Below are positions 9,793 to 18,615 of a stretch of 64,000 nucleotides of DNA, one piece after another. The notes under the pieces are model-generated. The model ran no database searches. It saw nothing but the letters and a program-made list of their open reading frames with translations, and was not told where the DNA came from. The stretch is from JAJDTT01 sp022827025 (GTDB lineage Bacteria > Acidobacteriota > UBA6911 > RPQK01 > JAJDTT01), in NCBI GenBank assembly GCA_965203535.1, contig OZ241897.1:2046001-2110000 (forward strand), written 5' to 3'. Positions within the stretch are counted from its first letter, which is position 1. Each line of letters starts with the position of its first letter. The translations under genes were made by a program, and so were the position numbers.

Positions 9793-10584
9793 ATGAACGA
9801 ACGACACATTTTTGCCGGCCTGGACGGCGCTCCCCGCAGCCGGAAACCCCGGTCGGCGGGTCTGACCATGGTCGTCGACTGGGGTCTTGGTTCCGGCCGG
9901 CAGAGCGATCTCACGGCCACGGCGGCGCCGTACATCGACTTCGCCAAGATCGCCGTCGGGCTGTCGCGGATGCTTACGAACGAAGTCCTGGTCGAGAAGG
10001 TCGACGCCTACCGGGCTCACCGGATCGAGGCTTTTCCCGGCGGCCAGTATCTCGAGTACGCCCGGATCCACGGGAAGACGGACCTCTACCTTCCGGCATG
10101 CCAAAGGGCGGGATACCGCTGGATCGAAGTCTCCAACAACGTGGCGGACCTTCCCCTGGAATGGAAGGTCCGGGTCATCGGGGAAGCAGTGGACGAATAC
10201 GGGATGAACGTGCTGGGGGAAGTCGGCAAAAAGGAGGGGTTCTCCCACGATATCCGCTTCGCCGACGACGCCCGGGCCTGCCTCGACGCCGGCGCCGGCA
10301 TCATTCTGCTGGAAGCCGCGGAACTGGTCGACGCCGACGACGCGACCCGGCGCGAGGTCGACGAGACGGTGACGGCCGTCGGGCTCGATCGAGTCATGTT
10401 CGAGCTGCCCGGTCCCTGGATCCCCGGTGTTCAGTCCCACCACATCCATCGGATGCGCCGCGACCTGGTGGATCGCTTCGGCCCCGAGGTGAACCTGGGG
10501 AACGTGATGCCGGAGGACCTGCTGTCGCTCGAGGCCTACCGGCGAGAGCTCGGTATCAACGCCGGAAAAAAGTCCGCGACCTGA
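9793..10584 (+). CDS. ComA-like phosphosulfolactate synthase family protein
   Basis: 263-residue TIM-barrel protein resembling phosphosulfolactate synthase (ComA), which adds sulfite to phosphoenolpyruvate in coenzyme M biosynthesis and in bacterial sulfolactate formation. Family blocks in order: RKPRSAGLTMVVDWGLG near the N-terminus, YIDFAKIAVGLS, PGGQYLEYA, GYRWIEVSNN, LGEVGKKEGF, GIILLEAAEL, and the C-terminal EVNLGNVMPEDLLSLE. The start at ATG 9793 follows the upstream flavoenzyme by 28 bases, so the two are likely co-transcribed. No other coenzyme M or sulfolactate gene is nearby, so the precise reaction here is open. Confidence 0.75.
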   Translation: MNERHIFAGLDGAPRSRKPRSAGLTMVVDWGLGSGRQSDLTATAAPYIDFAKIAVGLSRMLTNEVLVEKVDAYRAHRIEAFPGGQYLEYARIHGKTDLYLPACQRAGYRWIEVSNNVADLPLEWKVRVIGEAVDEYGMNVLGEVGKKEGFSHDIRFADDARACLDAGAGIILLEAAELVDADDATRREVDETVTAVGLDRVMFELPGPWIPGVQSHHIHRMRRDLVDRFGPEVNLGNVMPEDLLSLEAYRRELGINAGKKSAT

Positions 10585-10646
10585 ATCATCGGAGAATTCC
10601 GGGCGGGGTCCGTCTCCCCCGCCAGGCCGGGGCACGGCCTCGATCC

Positions 10647-11831
10647 CTACCGCTCCGGCAACTCCACGGCGCGGATGTTCTTGAAGTCCAGGTTCGTGGT
10701 GGGATCGTGGGCCTGGAGACTGACGACACCGGGCACAAGGCGGGCTTGGCGCCGGGCATAGTTTCCCGGTGGCCGCGGGTCTTCCCAGTCGCTGGTCTGG
10801 ATGCCGTTGACCCAGACCGCAAGATGGCGGCCATGGGCGATGACCGTCTTGTAGAAGAACTCTCCATCTTCGGGAATGACCTGGCGGGCCGGGACGTAGA
10901 AGTAGAGCCCCCCGGTGCCGAAGTCATGGGGCTGCCTGCGGTCGCCGTTGCGGAACTCGTTTCGGATCTGGGACTCGTACCCGCTCCAGAAGCCCCCCTT
11001 CTCCCCCCGGAAGAAGACGCCGCTGTTGGGATGGTGGCCGGCGTGGGGCGGATTGGTGCGGACCGCCAGTTGCAGCACCAGATTCTTGAACTCCTTCTCG
11101 GTCTCCAGTTGTCCGGCGCCCTTCTCCACGTGGAGAATGCCGTCCCGCACCGACCATTCATGCACGTCGTCCCGGTTGGGACGATCGACCTTGCTCCAAC
11201 CGCTCAGATCCTGTCCATTGAACAGCGGGCTCAATCCCAGCGGCTTGAGCTTGATGTTGCGGAACTCGATGGGCTTGTCCACGTTGTGTTGCAGCCCGAT
11301 CACGCCCACGGCATGCGACGAATCATTGGCATCGAGAACTTCCCTGCCGTTGAGCTTGACCACAAAGCGGCTTCCCACGGCACGTATTTCGTATTGATTC
11401 CACTCGTTGCCTTGGAAGCGGGCCGGTTCGGCCTTCACGTAGAAGACCAGGCTGCCGGTGTTGTAGCCCTGCGGCTGCCGGTTGAAGATCTGCAGTTCGT
11501 ACCCGGTCTCGTGCGGCGGCCCCCTGCGGGCCGAGCGCAGAAAGATGCCGCTGTTCCCTTCCTCCGCGGTGCGAAACTCCAACTTGAGCTCGAAGTCTCC
11601 GAACATGCTGGTGGTGCCCAGCCATCCGTAGCCGCCGCCGTCGGATCGAAGCACCCCGTCCTCCACCTTCCAGCGTGCGTCCCCGTGCCACTCCCACCCG
11701 TATTCGGTCTTGCCGTCCCAGAGCAGGATCCATCCCGCCGCCGCCTCCTCGGGGGTGAGCGTGTTGTGGTTCGAGGCGGCGGCCGTATACGGCGCCGGCA
11801 AGACGGCGAGGATGCAAATCAGAATGCGCAT
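10647..11831 (-). CDS. Exported protein with two DUF1080 (3-keto-disaccharide hydrolase) domains
   Basis: 394-residue secreted protein. After a signal peptide (MRILICILAVLPAPYTAAA) there are two tandem DUF1080 concanavalin-like beta-sandwich domains, about residues 30-195 and 205-390. Each shows WKVEDGVL/WSVRDGIL, a GNSGIF or NSGVFFRG turn, a YFYV/VFYVKAE strand and a (W)VNG strand. The second begins with LFNGQDLSGW, typical of the family. DUF1080 members include 3-keto-disaccharide hydrolases. ATG 11831 is chosen because it opens the signal peptide; the longer frame adds 90 unsupported residues. Confidence 0.82.
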   Translation of the reverse strand: MRILICILAVLPAPYTAAASNHNTLTPEEAAAGWILLWDGKTEYGWEWHGDARWKVEDGVLRSDGGGYGWLGTTSMFGDFELKLEFRTAEEGNSGIFLRSARRGPPHETGYELQIFNRQPQGYNTGSLVFYVKAEPARFQGNEWNQYEIRAVGSRFVVKLNGREVLDANDSSHAVGVIGLQHNVDKPIEFRNIKLKPLGLSPLFNGQDLSGWSKVDRPNRDDVHEWSVRDGILHVEKGAGQLETEKEFKNLVLQLAVRTNPPHAGHHPNSGVFFRGEKGGFWSGYESQIRNEFRNGDRRQPHDFGTGGLYFYVPARQVIPEDGEFFYKTVIAHGRHLAVWVNGIQTSDWEDPRPPGNYARRQARLVPGVVSLQAHDPTTNLDFKNIRAVELPER

Positions 11832-12051
11832 GGCGTTTCTCCAGTTCCCAGCACGCAAGACGCCGACGAAGGACATCGAGACGCTTTGCGCTTCCCTCAA
11901 AGTCCCGTTCCCAGGAATGCAACTGCTCCGTATGGTACAAGGAATTCTCCTCCGATCCAGCCGGCGACGCCACGTCCCTGCGCCGGTACCGCGCCGGGTG
12001 CCCTCTCTACCGGTGTTGAATTCGTGATTCGCGCAGAAGCTTGATTTTGCC

Positions 12052-12285
12052 GTGTTAGACTCGGTCCTGGTGGCTTTGAAACCGCAGTCCGACCACAGCA
12101 TCTACCTGGCCGCGCTACGCCGCATGTCCCCCCAACAACGGCTGGCCAGGGCGTTCGAACTCTCCGATAATGCACGGCAACTTTTTCGTGACGGATTACG
12201 CCATAGGTTTCCTGATCTGTCCGAAGAAGAACTTCAGCAACTCTATCTGAATCGACTGGCTCTGTGTCACAACAGGAATTACTGA
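12052..12285 (+). CDS. Small helical protein paired with nucleotidyltransferase
   Basis: 77-residue protein with a GTG start, predicted helical (SPQQRLARAFELSDNARQLFRDGLRHRFPDLSEEELQQLYLNRLALC). Proteins of this shape often precede AbiEii/MNT-like nucleotidyltransferases and may act as their partner or antitoxin. Its 3' end overlaps the next gene by 22 bases, which suggests translational coupling. Function is inferred from arrangement only; the reading frame itself looks real because of its codon pattern and amphipathic composition. Confidence 0.65.
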   Translation: MLDSVLVALKPQSDHSIYLAALRRMSPQQRLARAFELSDNARQLFRDGLRHRFPDLSEEELQQLYLNRLALCHNRNY

Positions 12286-12830
12286 AAAGAGTCGTCAAGG
12301 AGCTGGAGAAGCTGGATGTGGAGTACATGCTGACCGGATCGCTTGTCTCCAGCCTCCAGGGCGAGCCGAGGGCGACCCACGATATCGACTTGCTCGTCGA
12401 GTTGAGGCCCACCGCTGTCAATAGTTTGGCCGCAGCGTTTCCGCCGCCTGACTTCTACGTCAGCGAGGAACGCGCCCGCCAAGCCGTCCGCCGCAAGACC
12501 ATGTTCAATCTGATCGACCTCAAATCGGGTGGCAAGGTCGACTTCTGGTCACTGACGGATGAACCGTTCGACCGATCACGTTTTTCTCGACGCCGGACTG
12601 AGAGACTTTTCGACGTGCTGATCCAGGTTTCCAGTCCGGAGGACACCATCCTGATGAAGCTGAGATGGGCCAGGGAATCCGGCGGCAGTGAAAAGCAGTA
12701 TGGAGATGCACTGCGTGTCTATGAGGTCCAATCTGGTGCCTTGGACCATGACTACCTGGAACACTGGGTCAAACGCCTCGAACTTCAAAGGATCTGGGGA
12801 CGCCTGAAAAGGGAGGCCGAGACTCTCTGA
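12264..12830 (+). CDS. Nucleotidyltransferase-fold protein (AbiEii/DUF6036-like)
   Basis: 188-residue protein of the DNA polymerase-beta-like nucleotidyltransferase fold. The motif YMLTGSLVSSLQGEPRATHDIDLLVE gives the G-S...D-x-D catalytic pattern at about residues 24-46. A third acidic strand (GGKVDFWSLTD) follows at about 90-100. GTG start inside the previous gene. With the upstream 77-residue protein it forms a compact two-gene cassette like toxin-antitoxin or abortive-infection pairs. A similar but broken cassette lies about 2 kb downstream. Confidence 0.75.
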   Translation: MSQQELLKRVVKELEKLDVEYMLTGSLVSSLQGEPRATHDIDLLVELRPTAVNSLAAAFPPPDFYVSEERARQAVRRKTMFNLIDLKSGGKVDFWSLTDEPFDRSRFSRRRTERLFDVLIQVSSPEDTILMKLRWARESGGSEKQYGDALRVYEVQSGALDHDYLEHWVKRLELQRIWGRLKREAETL

Positions 12831-12871
12831 GAGAAGCGGTGTTCGCCGGAACGCTTCCTCGCAGGTATGGG

Positions 12872-14518
12872 TCAGCTGCCGGCTCCAAGCACCATCGTCC
12901 GGAACGGCTCCAGGCTGTCGATGGCCTCCAGCGGCTGACTGTTCACGTCCCACTTGTATTGGCGCAACACGATCCGGTCGGCCAGAAAATCCGCCAGGGT
13001 GAAGCCGTGCTGCTCCACCGGCGGGACGGTCTCCTCCAGGTCCAGATGGGCCGGCGGCGTGGCGCCGATGCCGCGGACCACCGACGGAAACCCCCGGATC
13101 GAGGTGCCGATGGGCCCGCTCAGCACCGTGTTCAACGGGTTGTCCTTCAGGTCGAGCTTCCCGGCGCGATGCATTCGCCCCACGCCGATGGCATGGAGGT
13201 CACCGCTGACCACCAGGGGGACGCGCCCGGGCTGGGCCGTCATCGCCTGCACCAGCCGGTCGTGTTGCTTGAGCCACCCCGATTGCCAGTACGGTTTCGG
13301 AACAGCGGTGGTCAGGACACCCGCCTCCCAATCCAAAACGTCCGGATACCACTCGCCCCACTTCCCCGCACTCCACCCGAGGGGATTCGAGGGAGCATGG
13401 ACCAGATGCCGCACCTCGGTCGAGCGGGTGCGCGCCACCAACCAGCTCTCGACCTGACCGTCGACGAAGACCGCGGTGGGTCCCGCCAGACTCAGGGTAC
13501 GGCGAACGTCGTAGAGCAGAACCTCCGCGAGCCTCCCGTAACGGATGGTCCCGAAGCTCTCGGACAGCTCGCCCCGGTTTCCGGCGCCTGACCAGGGCAA
13601 CCCCGCTGGCCGCCGGACATCGGGGAGGAACTCCGGGTAGTAGAGCTGCTGGGTGGCCCGGGCCAACTGCAACTGGAACCAGGGGATGGGAAAGTTGACG
13701 ATTTCGTCGCTGGCGGCGTCATTCTCCCAGTGGTCGTGGTCGTCCTGCAGGAAGAAGACCGGCGTCGACCGGAAGTCCACGCCGTACACCGGTACGATCT
13801 GCGGGCCCGCCGCCGCCTTCAGCGCCGCTTCGTTGCTGCCGCCGAACGGCGAGGCCGAAAAATCGAAGTTGGATTCCCGACCGCCGGGACTGAGCTCGCC
13901 GACGCCGTCCCCCAACCAGGTGTGGAGATCCCAATACATGTGGTCGCCGTTGGCCACGGCGGCATGCGGCCGCAACGACAACGCGCGCCGGAGGAGGCGA
14001 TTGCGGATGGCGGCGGGAAGGAACCCGCTCCGTTTGCCGACTCCCGAATACGTCCCGCCCGGACCGCCGGCGCAGGTGAAAAAGAGCAGCCGGAACCGTT
14101 CGGGGCGGGCCTCCCGCGCCGGAAAGGTCGAGAGCGTCCACGGCTCGCACAAGGCCCGTCCGCCGCTGCCCGTCAGGGCCAGGGAATATGGCCGATCCGG
14201 CTTGAGGCCGGTGGCATGGAACTGCCAGAACACGCCCGCCGTGTCGTTCATCCGGCCCGCGACCCTGGAAGATCCGATTCGCAGTGTGGGCGGGGCCGTC
14301 AACGGACCGTCGAACGAGACCTTGATCAGCACCCGGGAATCGCTGACGGTTGGAAGGAGATGCCGAACGCGGCCCGTATCCCAATCCGCAGCCGGGGGCG
14401 GAGCGCCTTGACCCGCCAGCAACGGAAGCGGCAGTCCTCCGAAGATGGCCGGTCCCATGACGCCGGCCGTCCCGGCAAGGAATCGCCGGCGATCGAACTG
14501 ACCCCTTCGCTTTGGCAA
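12872..14518 (-). CDS. Exported PhoD-like alkaline phosphatase/phosphodiesterase
   Basis: 548-residue PhoD-family metallophosphatase. The N-terminus has a Tat-type signal (DRRRFLAGTAGVMGPAIFGG), followed by an Ig-like PhoD N-terminal domain (about residues 50-140). Metal-ligand motifs are visible: VANGDHMYWD, FLQDDHDHWEND and VSGDLHAIGVG. PhoD enzymes hydrolyse phosphodiesters or phosphomonoesters outside the cytoplasmic membrane and are normally calcium/iron dependent. The start codon is TTG 14518, since the Arg-rich n-region begins there and no better ATG exists in frame. Isolated on the minus strand. Confidence 0.82.
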   Translation of the reverse strand: MPKRRGQFDRRRFLAGTAGVMGPAIFGGLPLPLLAGQGAPPPAADWDTGRVRHLLPTVSDSRVLIKVSFDGPLTAPPTLRIGSSRVAGRMNDTAGVFWQFHATGLKPDRPYSLALTGSGGRALCEPWTLSTFPAREARPERFRLLFFTCAGGPGGTYSGVGKRSGFLPAAIRNRLLRRALSLRPHAAVANGDHMYWDLHTWLGDGVGELSPGGRESNFDFSASPFGGSNEAALKAAAGPQIVPVYGVDFRSTPVFFLQDDHDHWENDAASDEIVNFPIPWFQLQLARATQQLYYPEFLPDVRRPAGLPWSGAGNRGELSESFGTIRYGRLAEVLLYDVRRTLSLAGPTAVFVDGQVESWLVARTRSTEVRHLVHAPSNPLGWSAGKWGEWYPDVLDWEAGVLTTAVPKPYWQSGWLKQHDRLVQAMTAQPGRVPLVVSGDLHAIGVGRMHRAGKLDLKDNPLNTVLSGPIGTSIRGFPSVVRGIGATPPAHLDLEETVPPVEQHGFTLADFLADRIVLRQYKWDVNSQPLEAIDSLEPFRTMVLGAGS

Positions 14519-14601
14519 CGACAGAATCCTGTTGGACGTACGGACCGCGAGAACCCGAGGTTACCACAGCCCGGTCATGCTACTCTTCTCCCAGGACGTC
14601 A

Positions 14602-14740
14602 ATGAGTTTCGACCGGTTCCTGCAGCTTTTGCGAGAGCTTGAAGCACACCGAGTCGACTAGAATGAAGAAAGGCACGGTCCGTCCAATTGACCGGGCTGA
14701 CACGGTAGCGTTAAGGGAGAAGTTCCGCTTGGAGAAATAG
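14602..14740 (+). pseudogene. Internally deleted nucleotidyltransferase gene remnant
   Basis: ATG 14602 opens MSFDRFLQLLRELEAHRVD, the usual N-terminus of a small nucleotidyltransferase just before its catalytic GG/GS motif, then hits a stop at 14659-14661. From 14663 another frame reads MKKGTVRPIDRADTVALREKFRLEK, which looks like the usual C-terminal tail of the same family, ending at 14740. The entire catalytic core is missing, so this is best read as an internal deletion that joined the two ends out of frame. Confidence 0.65.
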
Positions 14741-14741
14741 G

Positions 14742-14966
14742 ATGCCTGTAACCAAGTACAGGGACCATGACGATGCGCGCCGGGCTCTTTGGATCGACTC
14801 GAAACATCCCCGCCTCGCCCAACGCATCAGACGGCTGTGGGAGTTTTCGCGTCGCTTGGCGCCACCCACGGCACCGAAAGGTGTTCAGTACTTCCCCTCC
14901 ATCGAAGCGGCAAACCGGGAACGGGATTTGCGGTCACTTGATCGCTCCGGAGGATCGGCCGACTGA
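14742..14966 (+). CDS. Small protein downstream of the deleted nucleotidyltransferase
   Basis: 74-residue charged protein (MPVTKYRDHDDARRALWIDS...). One base separates its ATG from the stop of the nucleotidyltransferase remnant, so the pair was once a coupled two-gene cassette. The opening resembles short orphan proteins that accompany such nucleotidyltransferases. Because its partner is gutted, it may be non-functional or maintained for another reason. Confidence 0.55.
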   Translation: MPVTKYRDHDDARRALWIDSKHPRLAQRIRRLWEFSRRLAPPTAPKGVQYFPSIEAANRERDLRSLDRSGGSAD

Positions 14967-14972
14967 CCGGCC

Positions 14973-16151
14973 TCATTCATTGTTTCTGCCCGCCGGCACC
15001 GCGACCATGTCCAGCAACAGGGTGCGATCCGCGACGCCGATGGTGGTTACGGAGATCTTGGACGCGGCCGGCGGACGAGTCGGCAGATAGTACTCGGGCC
15101 GCAACCGGTTCAGCATCGTCGACGCCGGTTTGGCGGAGACGTAGTAGGTCGCCTTGGCCAGGTGACTGAGGTCCGACCCGGCCGCCTCGGCACGGCGCCC
15201 CAGTTCATCGAGGACCGAGCGGACCTCCCCTTCAGGCGTGGCCGCATCGCCGGCGACGATGCCTCCGATGTAGATCACTTCGTCGGCGTGGACTCGCGCC
15301 ACGCGACTGTAGACCGGAGACGCCTGGTCACCGGGAGGAGTGACGTAGCTGATATTTGCTTCCGTCCCCTGGCGCTCGGGCGCCGCCGCGATCAATTCGA
15401 TCTCGGTGGGTCGCGAGGGGGACGTCCACGCGACGTAGACCACCGGCGGCGACCCGGTGTCGCCGAAGGCCCGGTCGATTTCGTTTCGGACGTTCTCCCA
15501 ACGGGACATGGGTCGAATGAAGGCCTTGACCTGCACCACGTCCGCCGGGGTGCTCCCCAGGTGCGCCAGCACGTCGAAGAGTTGCCTCATCGTGTCCAAC
15601 GTGGCCTTCGCCAGGGCGCCGGCAGCCGCCCGGCCGGAAACGTAGAGGATGTCGCGGCCGGCCGGCATCACGGATGCCTCGCCGCCGAATCGGGTCACCG
15701 CATCGCCGTTCACGGGCACGGCGATAACAGCATCGGCGGCGACGGCGGATGCGCCTCCCGGAATCGGCGACGGTATCTGCGTGAGCGCGGGACAAGCGCC
15801 GCGGGGCCATCTCTGTTCGATATCGGTCTCGATCCGTTGCATCAAGCCGGGACTGGGGTCCGCGACGTAGAGATTCAACTTGACCACGTCTCCCAGCGTT
15901 GATCCGTAGTGCCGGACGATGACCTCGAGCTGCGCGGCGATCTCGGAAATACCGGATGCCTCCTGTCCCGCCGCGCCTCCATGGAGCATTCCCGTGTGCG
16001 CCAGACCCCCTCTTTCAACCCGGACCGAGCCGGGAATCCCGGTGCCACCGATGGGATACCGGGTGAGTTCCGCCGCCATCATCTGAAACCCGCTCAGGAG
16101 GAGCGCCGATGCGATGATTGATTTCAATCCCCACATGAAATTGCCGAGCAT
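14973..16151 (-). CDS. Exported protein with three tandem Rid (YjgF/RidA) domains
   Basis: About 392 residues. A signal peptide (WGLKSIIASALLLSGFQMMAA) is followed by three consecutive Rid/YjgF-type domains of about 110-120 residues. Each has the ...GSTLGDVVKLNLYV / GSTPADVVQVKAFI / GSDLSHLAKATYYV helix-strand unit and a closing strand (IELIAAAP, LLLDMVAVPA). Ordinary RidA proteins are single-domain cytosolic trimers that hydrolyse reactive enamines; three copies in one chain could form a pseudo-trimer. The catalytic Arg of RidA was not clearly located. The start at ATG 16151 is used (16136 is possible). It lies 38 bases downstream of the PQQ dehydrogenase gene, probably in one operon. Confidence 0.72.
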   Translation of the reverse strand: MLGNFMWGLKSIIASALLLSGFQMMAAELTRYPIGGTGIPGSVRVERGGLAHTGMLHGGAAGQEASGISEIAAQLEVIVRHYGSTLGDVVKLNLYVADPSPGLMQRIETDIEQRWPRGACPALTQIPSPIPGGASAVAADAVIAVPVNGDAVTRFGGEASVMPAGRDILYVSGRAAAGALAKATLDTMRQLFDVLAHLGSTPADVVQVKAFIRPMSRWENVRNEIDRAFGDTGSPPVVYVAWTSPSRPTEIELIAAAPERQGTEANISYVTPPGDQASPVYSRVARVHADEVIYIGGIVAGDAATPEGEVRSVLDELGRRAEAAGSDLSHLAKATYYVSAKPASTMLNRLRPEYYLPTRPPAASKISVTTIGVADRTLLLDMVAVPAGRNNE

Positions 16152-16189
16152 CCGCAAACCGAACGTGACGATCAAGACCGTTCTGCGTG

Positions 16190-18424
16190 TCAGGGGCCGC
16201 TCTCTTTTTCGCCATCCGGCAAGGAAAACGCCAAATAGCTTCCCCCCGACGGCGCCCCCGATTTGCCTCCCCCGGCGGCGATGACCACGAACTGGCGTCC
16301 CCCGACCTGGTACACGGCGGGAGTGGCATTCCCTCCCGCGGGAAGGCCGGTCTCCCACAACAGCCGGCCCGTGGCCTTGTCGAAGGCCCGGAACTTGCTG
16401 TCATGGTTGGTGGCTCCGATGAAGACGAGGCCGCCGGCGGTGACCACCGGCCCGCCGTAGTTCTCGGTCCCCGTGTTCCGGAGCCCCTGGGCGGCCAATT
16501 CGGGAAATTCTCCCAAGGGAATCTGCCAGGCGAGTTCGCCCCCGTCCAGATCGATGGCCGTCAGCGTGCCCCAAGGGGGCTCAACTCCCGGATATCCGTC
16601 CGGATCCAACAGCTTGTCGTAGCCGGCGTGCCGGTAACGGAGGATCGGGTCCCGGGCTTTCCTTCCCTTTCTGCTCAGAGGAGTGTCCTCGCCCTTCAAG
16701 AGATAGCGGGCCACGGCCTGGAGTTCGTCCTGTTCCAGTTGATGAAAAGTAGGCATCCGGCCACCGCCCTCACGGATCATGCGGACGATCTCCGGCTCGG
16801 TCGAGCGATTCCTCAGGTGAAGGAGAGACGGGAATTCGGGCGGAGTCCCCCGGAGGTCCGCCCGGTGACACCCGGCGCACCGGTCCAGGTACAGTTGCCG
16901 TCCACCGTACGGTTGATCGGACCCGGACCTCTCCACCAAGCGCAGGACCCACGCCATTTCGTTGGCATTGACGTAGAGCAGTCCGGTCTCGGGATCGAAG
17001 GCGGCTCCTCCCCAATTCGCTCCGCCGTCGAACCCGGGGAAGATCACCGTCCCCTGGAGACTGGGAGGGGTGAAGGGTCCTTCGTTGCGCAGGCTCCTCA
17101 GCCACTCCAGAACGGCCTTGTGCGCCGCCGGAGTGCGGCGGGTGACCATCTCCTCCGTCAGCCGCTGCCGCGCAAACGGAGGCGGCTTCAGGGGAAATGG
17201 CTGGGTGGCGGCGACCTTTTCCCCTACGACGTCGGTTTCCGGCGCCGGCCGGTACTCGATGGGGAACAGGGGCGTTCCCCGCTCCCGGTCGAAGACGAAG
17301 ACGTGACCCGACTTCGTGGTCTGGGCCACGGCGTCCACCAGCCGGCCGTCCCGCTTCACCGTGACCAGCGAGGGCTGAGCCGGAATGTCCCGATCCCAGA
17401 GATCGTGGCGGACGAACTGAAAATGCCAGACGCGCTCCCCGGTCGCGGCCCGGAGGGCAATCAGGGAATTGGCAAAGAGATTATCGCCGTGGCGGTTGGC
17501 TCCATAGAAGTCGAAGGAGGCCGATCCCGTGGGGATGAAGACCAGTCCCCGCCGGTTGTCCACACTCATGCCCGCCCAACTGTTGGCGGCTCCGGCGTAT
17601 TTCCAGGCCTCCTTCGGCCAGGTTTCGTAGCCAGGCTCTCCCGGATGGGGAATCGTGTGAAATGACCAGCGGAGCTCGCCGGAACGCGCGTCGTAGGCGC
17701 GCACGTCACCGGGCGGAGCAGGCAGGCCCTCACTCATGACGCTGCCCTGGATCAGGAGATCCCGGTAGACCACGCCGGGCGTCCTGGCCCAGATCCGAAG
17801 GGTCTCGGGTGGACGGCCCAATCCGACTCTCAGGTCGACCCGCCCGGAGTCGCCGAAGCCCGGAATCAGCTGGCCGTTGCGGGCATCCAGAGCATAGATG
17901 TAAGACCCTTTGGTGGCGAAGATGCGCTGTCCCCGCTCGTCCCCCCACCAGGCGAGTCCGCGGCTGCGGCGCTGAGCGCGCGTGAATTCCCCTGGAAGTT
18001 CGGTCCGCCAGAGCAACTTGCCGGTGGCCGCCTCCAGCGCAAAGATCCGCAGCGTCGGCGTCAAGGCATAGAGAACATCGTCGATGACGATGGGGTTGCA
18101 GGGCATCTCCGAGTCTTCGGTGGCATCCCCCGTGTCGTAGGTCCAGGCCAACTCGAGCCGTTGAACGTTTCCGCGATGGATCTGGGTCAAAGCGGAATAG
18201 CGGATGCTCTCGGCACTGCCTCCGTAGACCCGCCACTCCCTGTACCCATGCTCGGGGACATTCCGTTCCTGAGCCGACGAGAATCCCGAAAACGCCAGGA
18301 GGAGAAACAAGAGAGACAAGAAAGTCCGCCCCCGGTTCAATGGGTCAGGGCCTCTGTCGATTGGCACGAAACGAGAACTGGTCAATCCCAGGTCCTTTCT
18401 CTCGCAGACTTCGCGGGTATCCAT
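16190..18424 (-). CDS. PQQ-dependent dehydrogenase with inserted cytochrome c domain
   Basis: 744-residue exported quinoprotein. After an N-terminal signal (TFLSLLFLLLAFSGFSSAQ), an eight-bladed propeller of the glucose/alcohol dehydrogenase type begins (REWRVYGGSAESIRYSALTQI). A c-type heme site CAGCH, with a likely distal Met in GGGRMPTF, interrupts the propeller at about residues 515-590. The C-terminal blades follow (WGTLTAIDLDGGELAWQIPLGE). Such enzymes oxidise sugars or alcohols in the periplasm and pass electrons through heme to the respiratory chain. The substrate is not readable. Divergent from the small basic protein gene at 18616. Confidence 0.87.
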   Translation of the reverse strand: MDTREVCERKDLGLTSSRFVPIDRGPDPLNRGRTFLSLLFLLLAFSGFSSAQERNVPEHGYREWRVYGGSAESIRYSALTQIHRGNVQRLELAWTYDTGDATEDSEMPCNPIVIDDVLYALTPTLRIFALEAATGKLLWRTELPGEFTRAQRRSRGLAWWGDERGQRIFATKGSYIYALDARNGQLIPGFGDSGRVDLRVGLGRPPETLRIWARTPGVVYRDLLIQGSVMSEGLPAPPGDVRAYDARSGELRWSFHTIPHPGEPGYETWPKEAWKYAGAANSWAGMSVDNRRGLVFIPTGSASFDFYGANRHGDNLFANSLIALRAATGERVWHFQFVRHDLWDRDIPAQPSLVTVKRDGRLVDAVAQTTKSGHVFVFDRERGTPLFPIEYRPAPETDVVGEKVAATQPFPLKPPPFARQRLTEEMVTRRTPAAHKAVLEWLRSLRNEGPFTPPSLQGTVIFPGFDGGANWGGAAFDPETGLLYVNANEMAWVLRLVERSGSDQPYGGRQLYLDRCAGCHRADLRGTPPEFPSLLHLRNRSTEPEIVRMIREGGGRMPTFHQLEQDELQAVARYLLKGEDTPLSRKGRKARDPILRYRHAGYDKLLDPDGYPGVEPPWGTLTAIDLDGGELAWQIPLGEFPELAAQGLRNTGTENYGGPVVTAGGLVFIGATNHDSKFRAFDKATGRLLWETGLPAGGNATPAVYQVGGRQFVVIAAGGGKSGAPSGGSYLAFSLPDGEKESGP

Positions 18425-18615
18425 CGGGTGCTGCCCAGGAGAGGTTGCCCGATGTGCGGCATCATGATCTGACTATCATACTTGAACGGTCTTCGCGACT
18501 TGGCCGGCCTTCGATTTCGCCCGGCTGGAAAATTTTCCGGGTTCCATGTACAGTTTACTTTTCCCGGGTGGAATCCAAAAAATCATTAGCCCACAGTCCC
18601 CCGGAGGTCCTCGTT

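Noticed and set aside
7181..9796. 871-codon plus-strand frame over the flavoenzyme
   Set aside because: Frame-shifted shadow of the dimethylglycine-dehydrogenase-like gene, Arg/Pro/Gly-rich.
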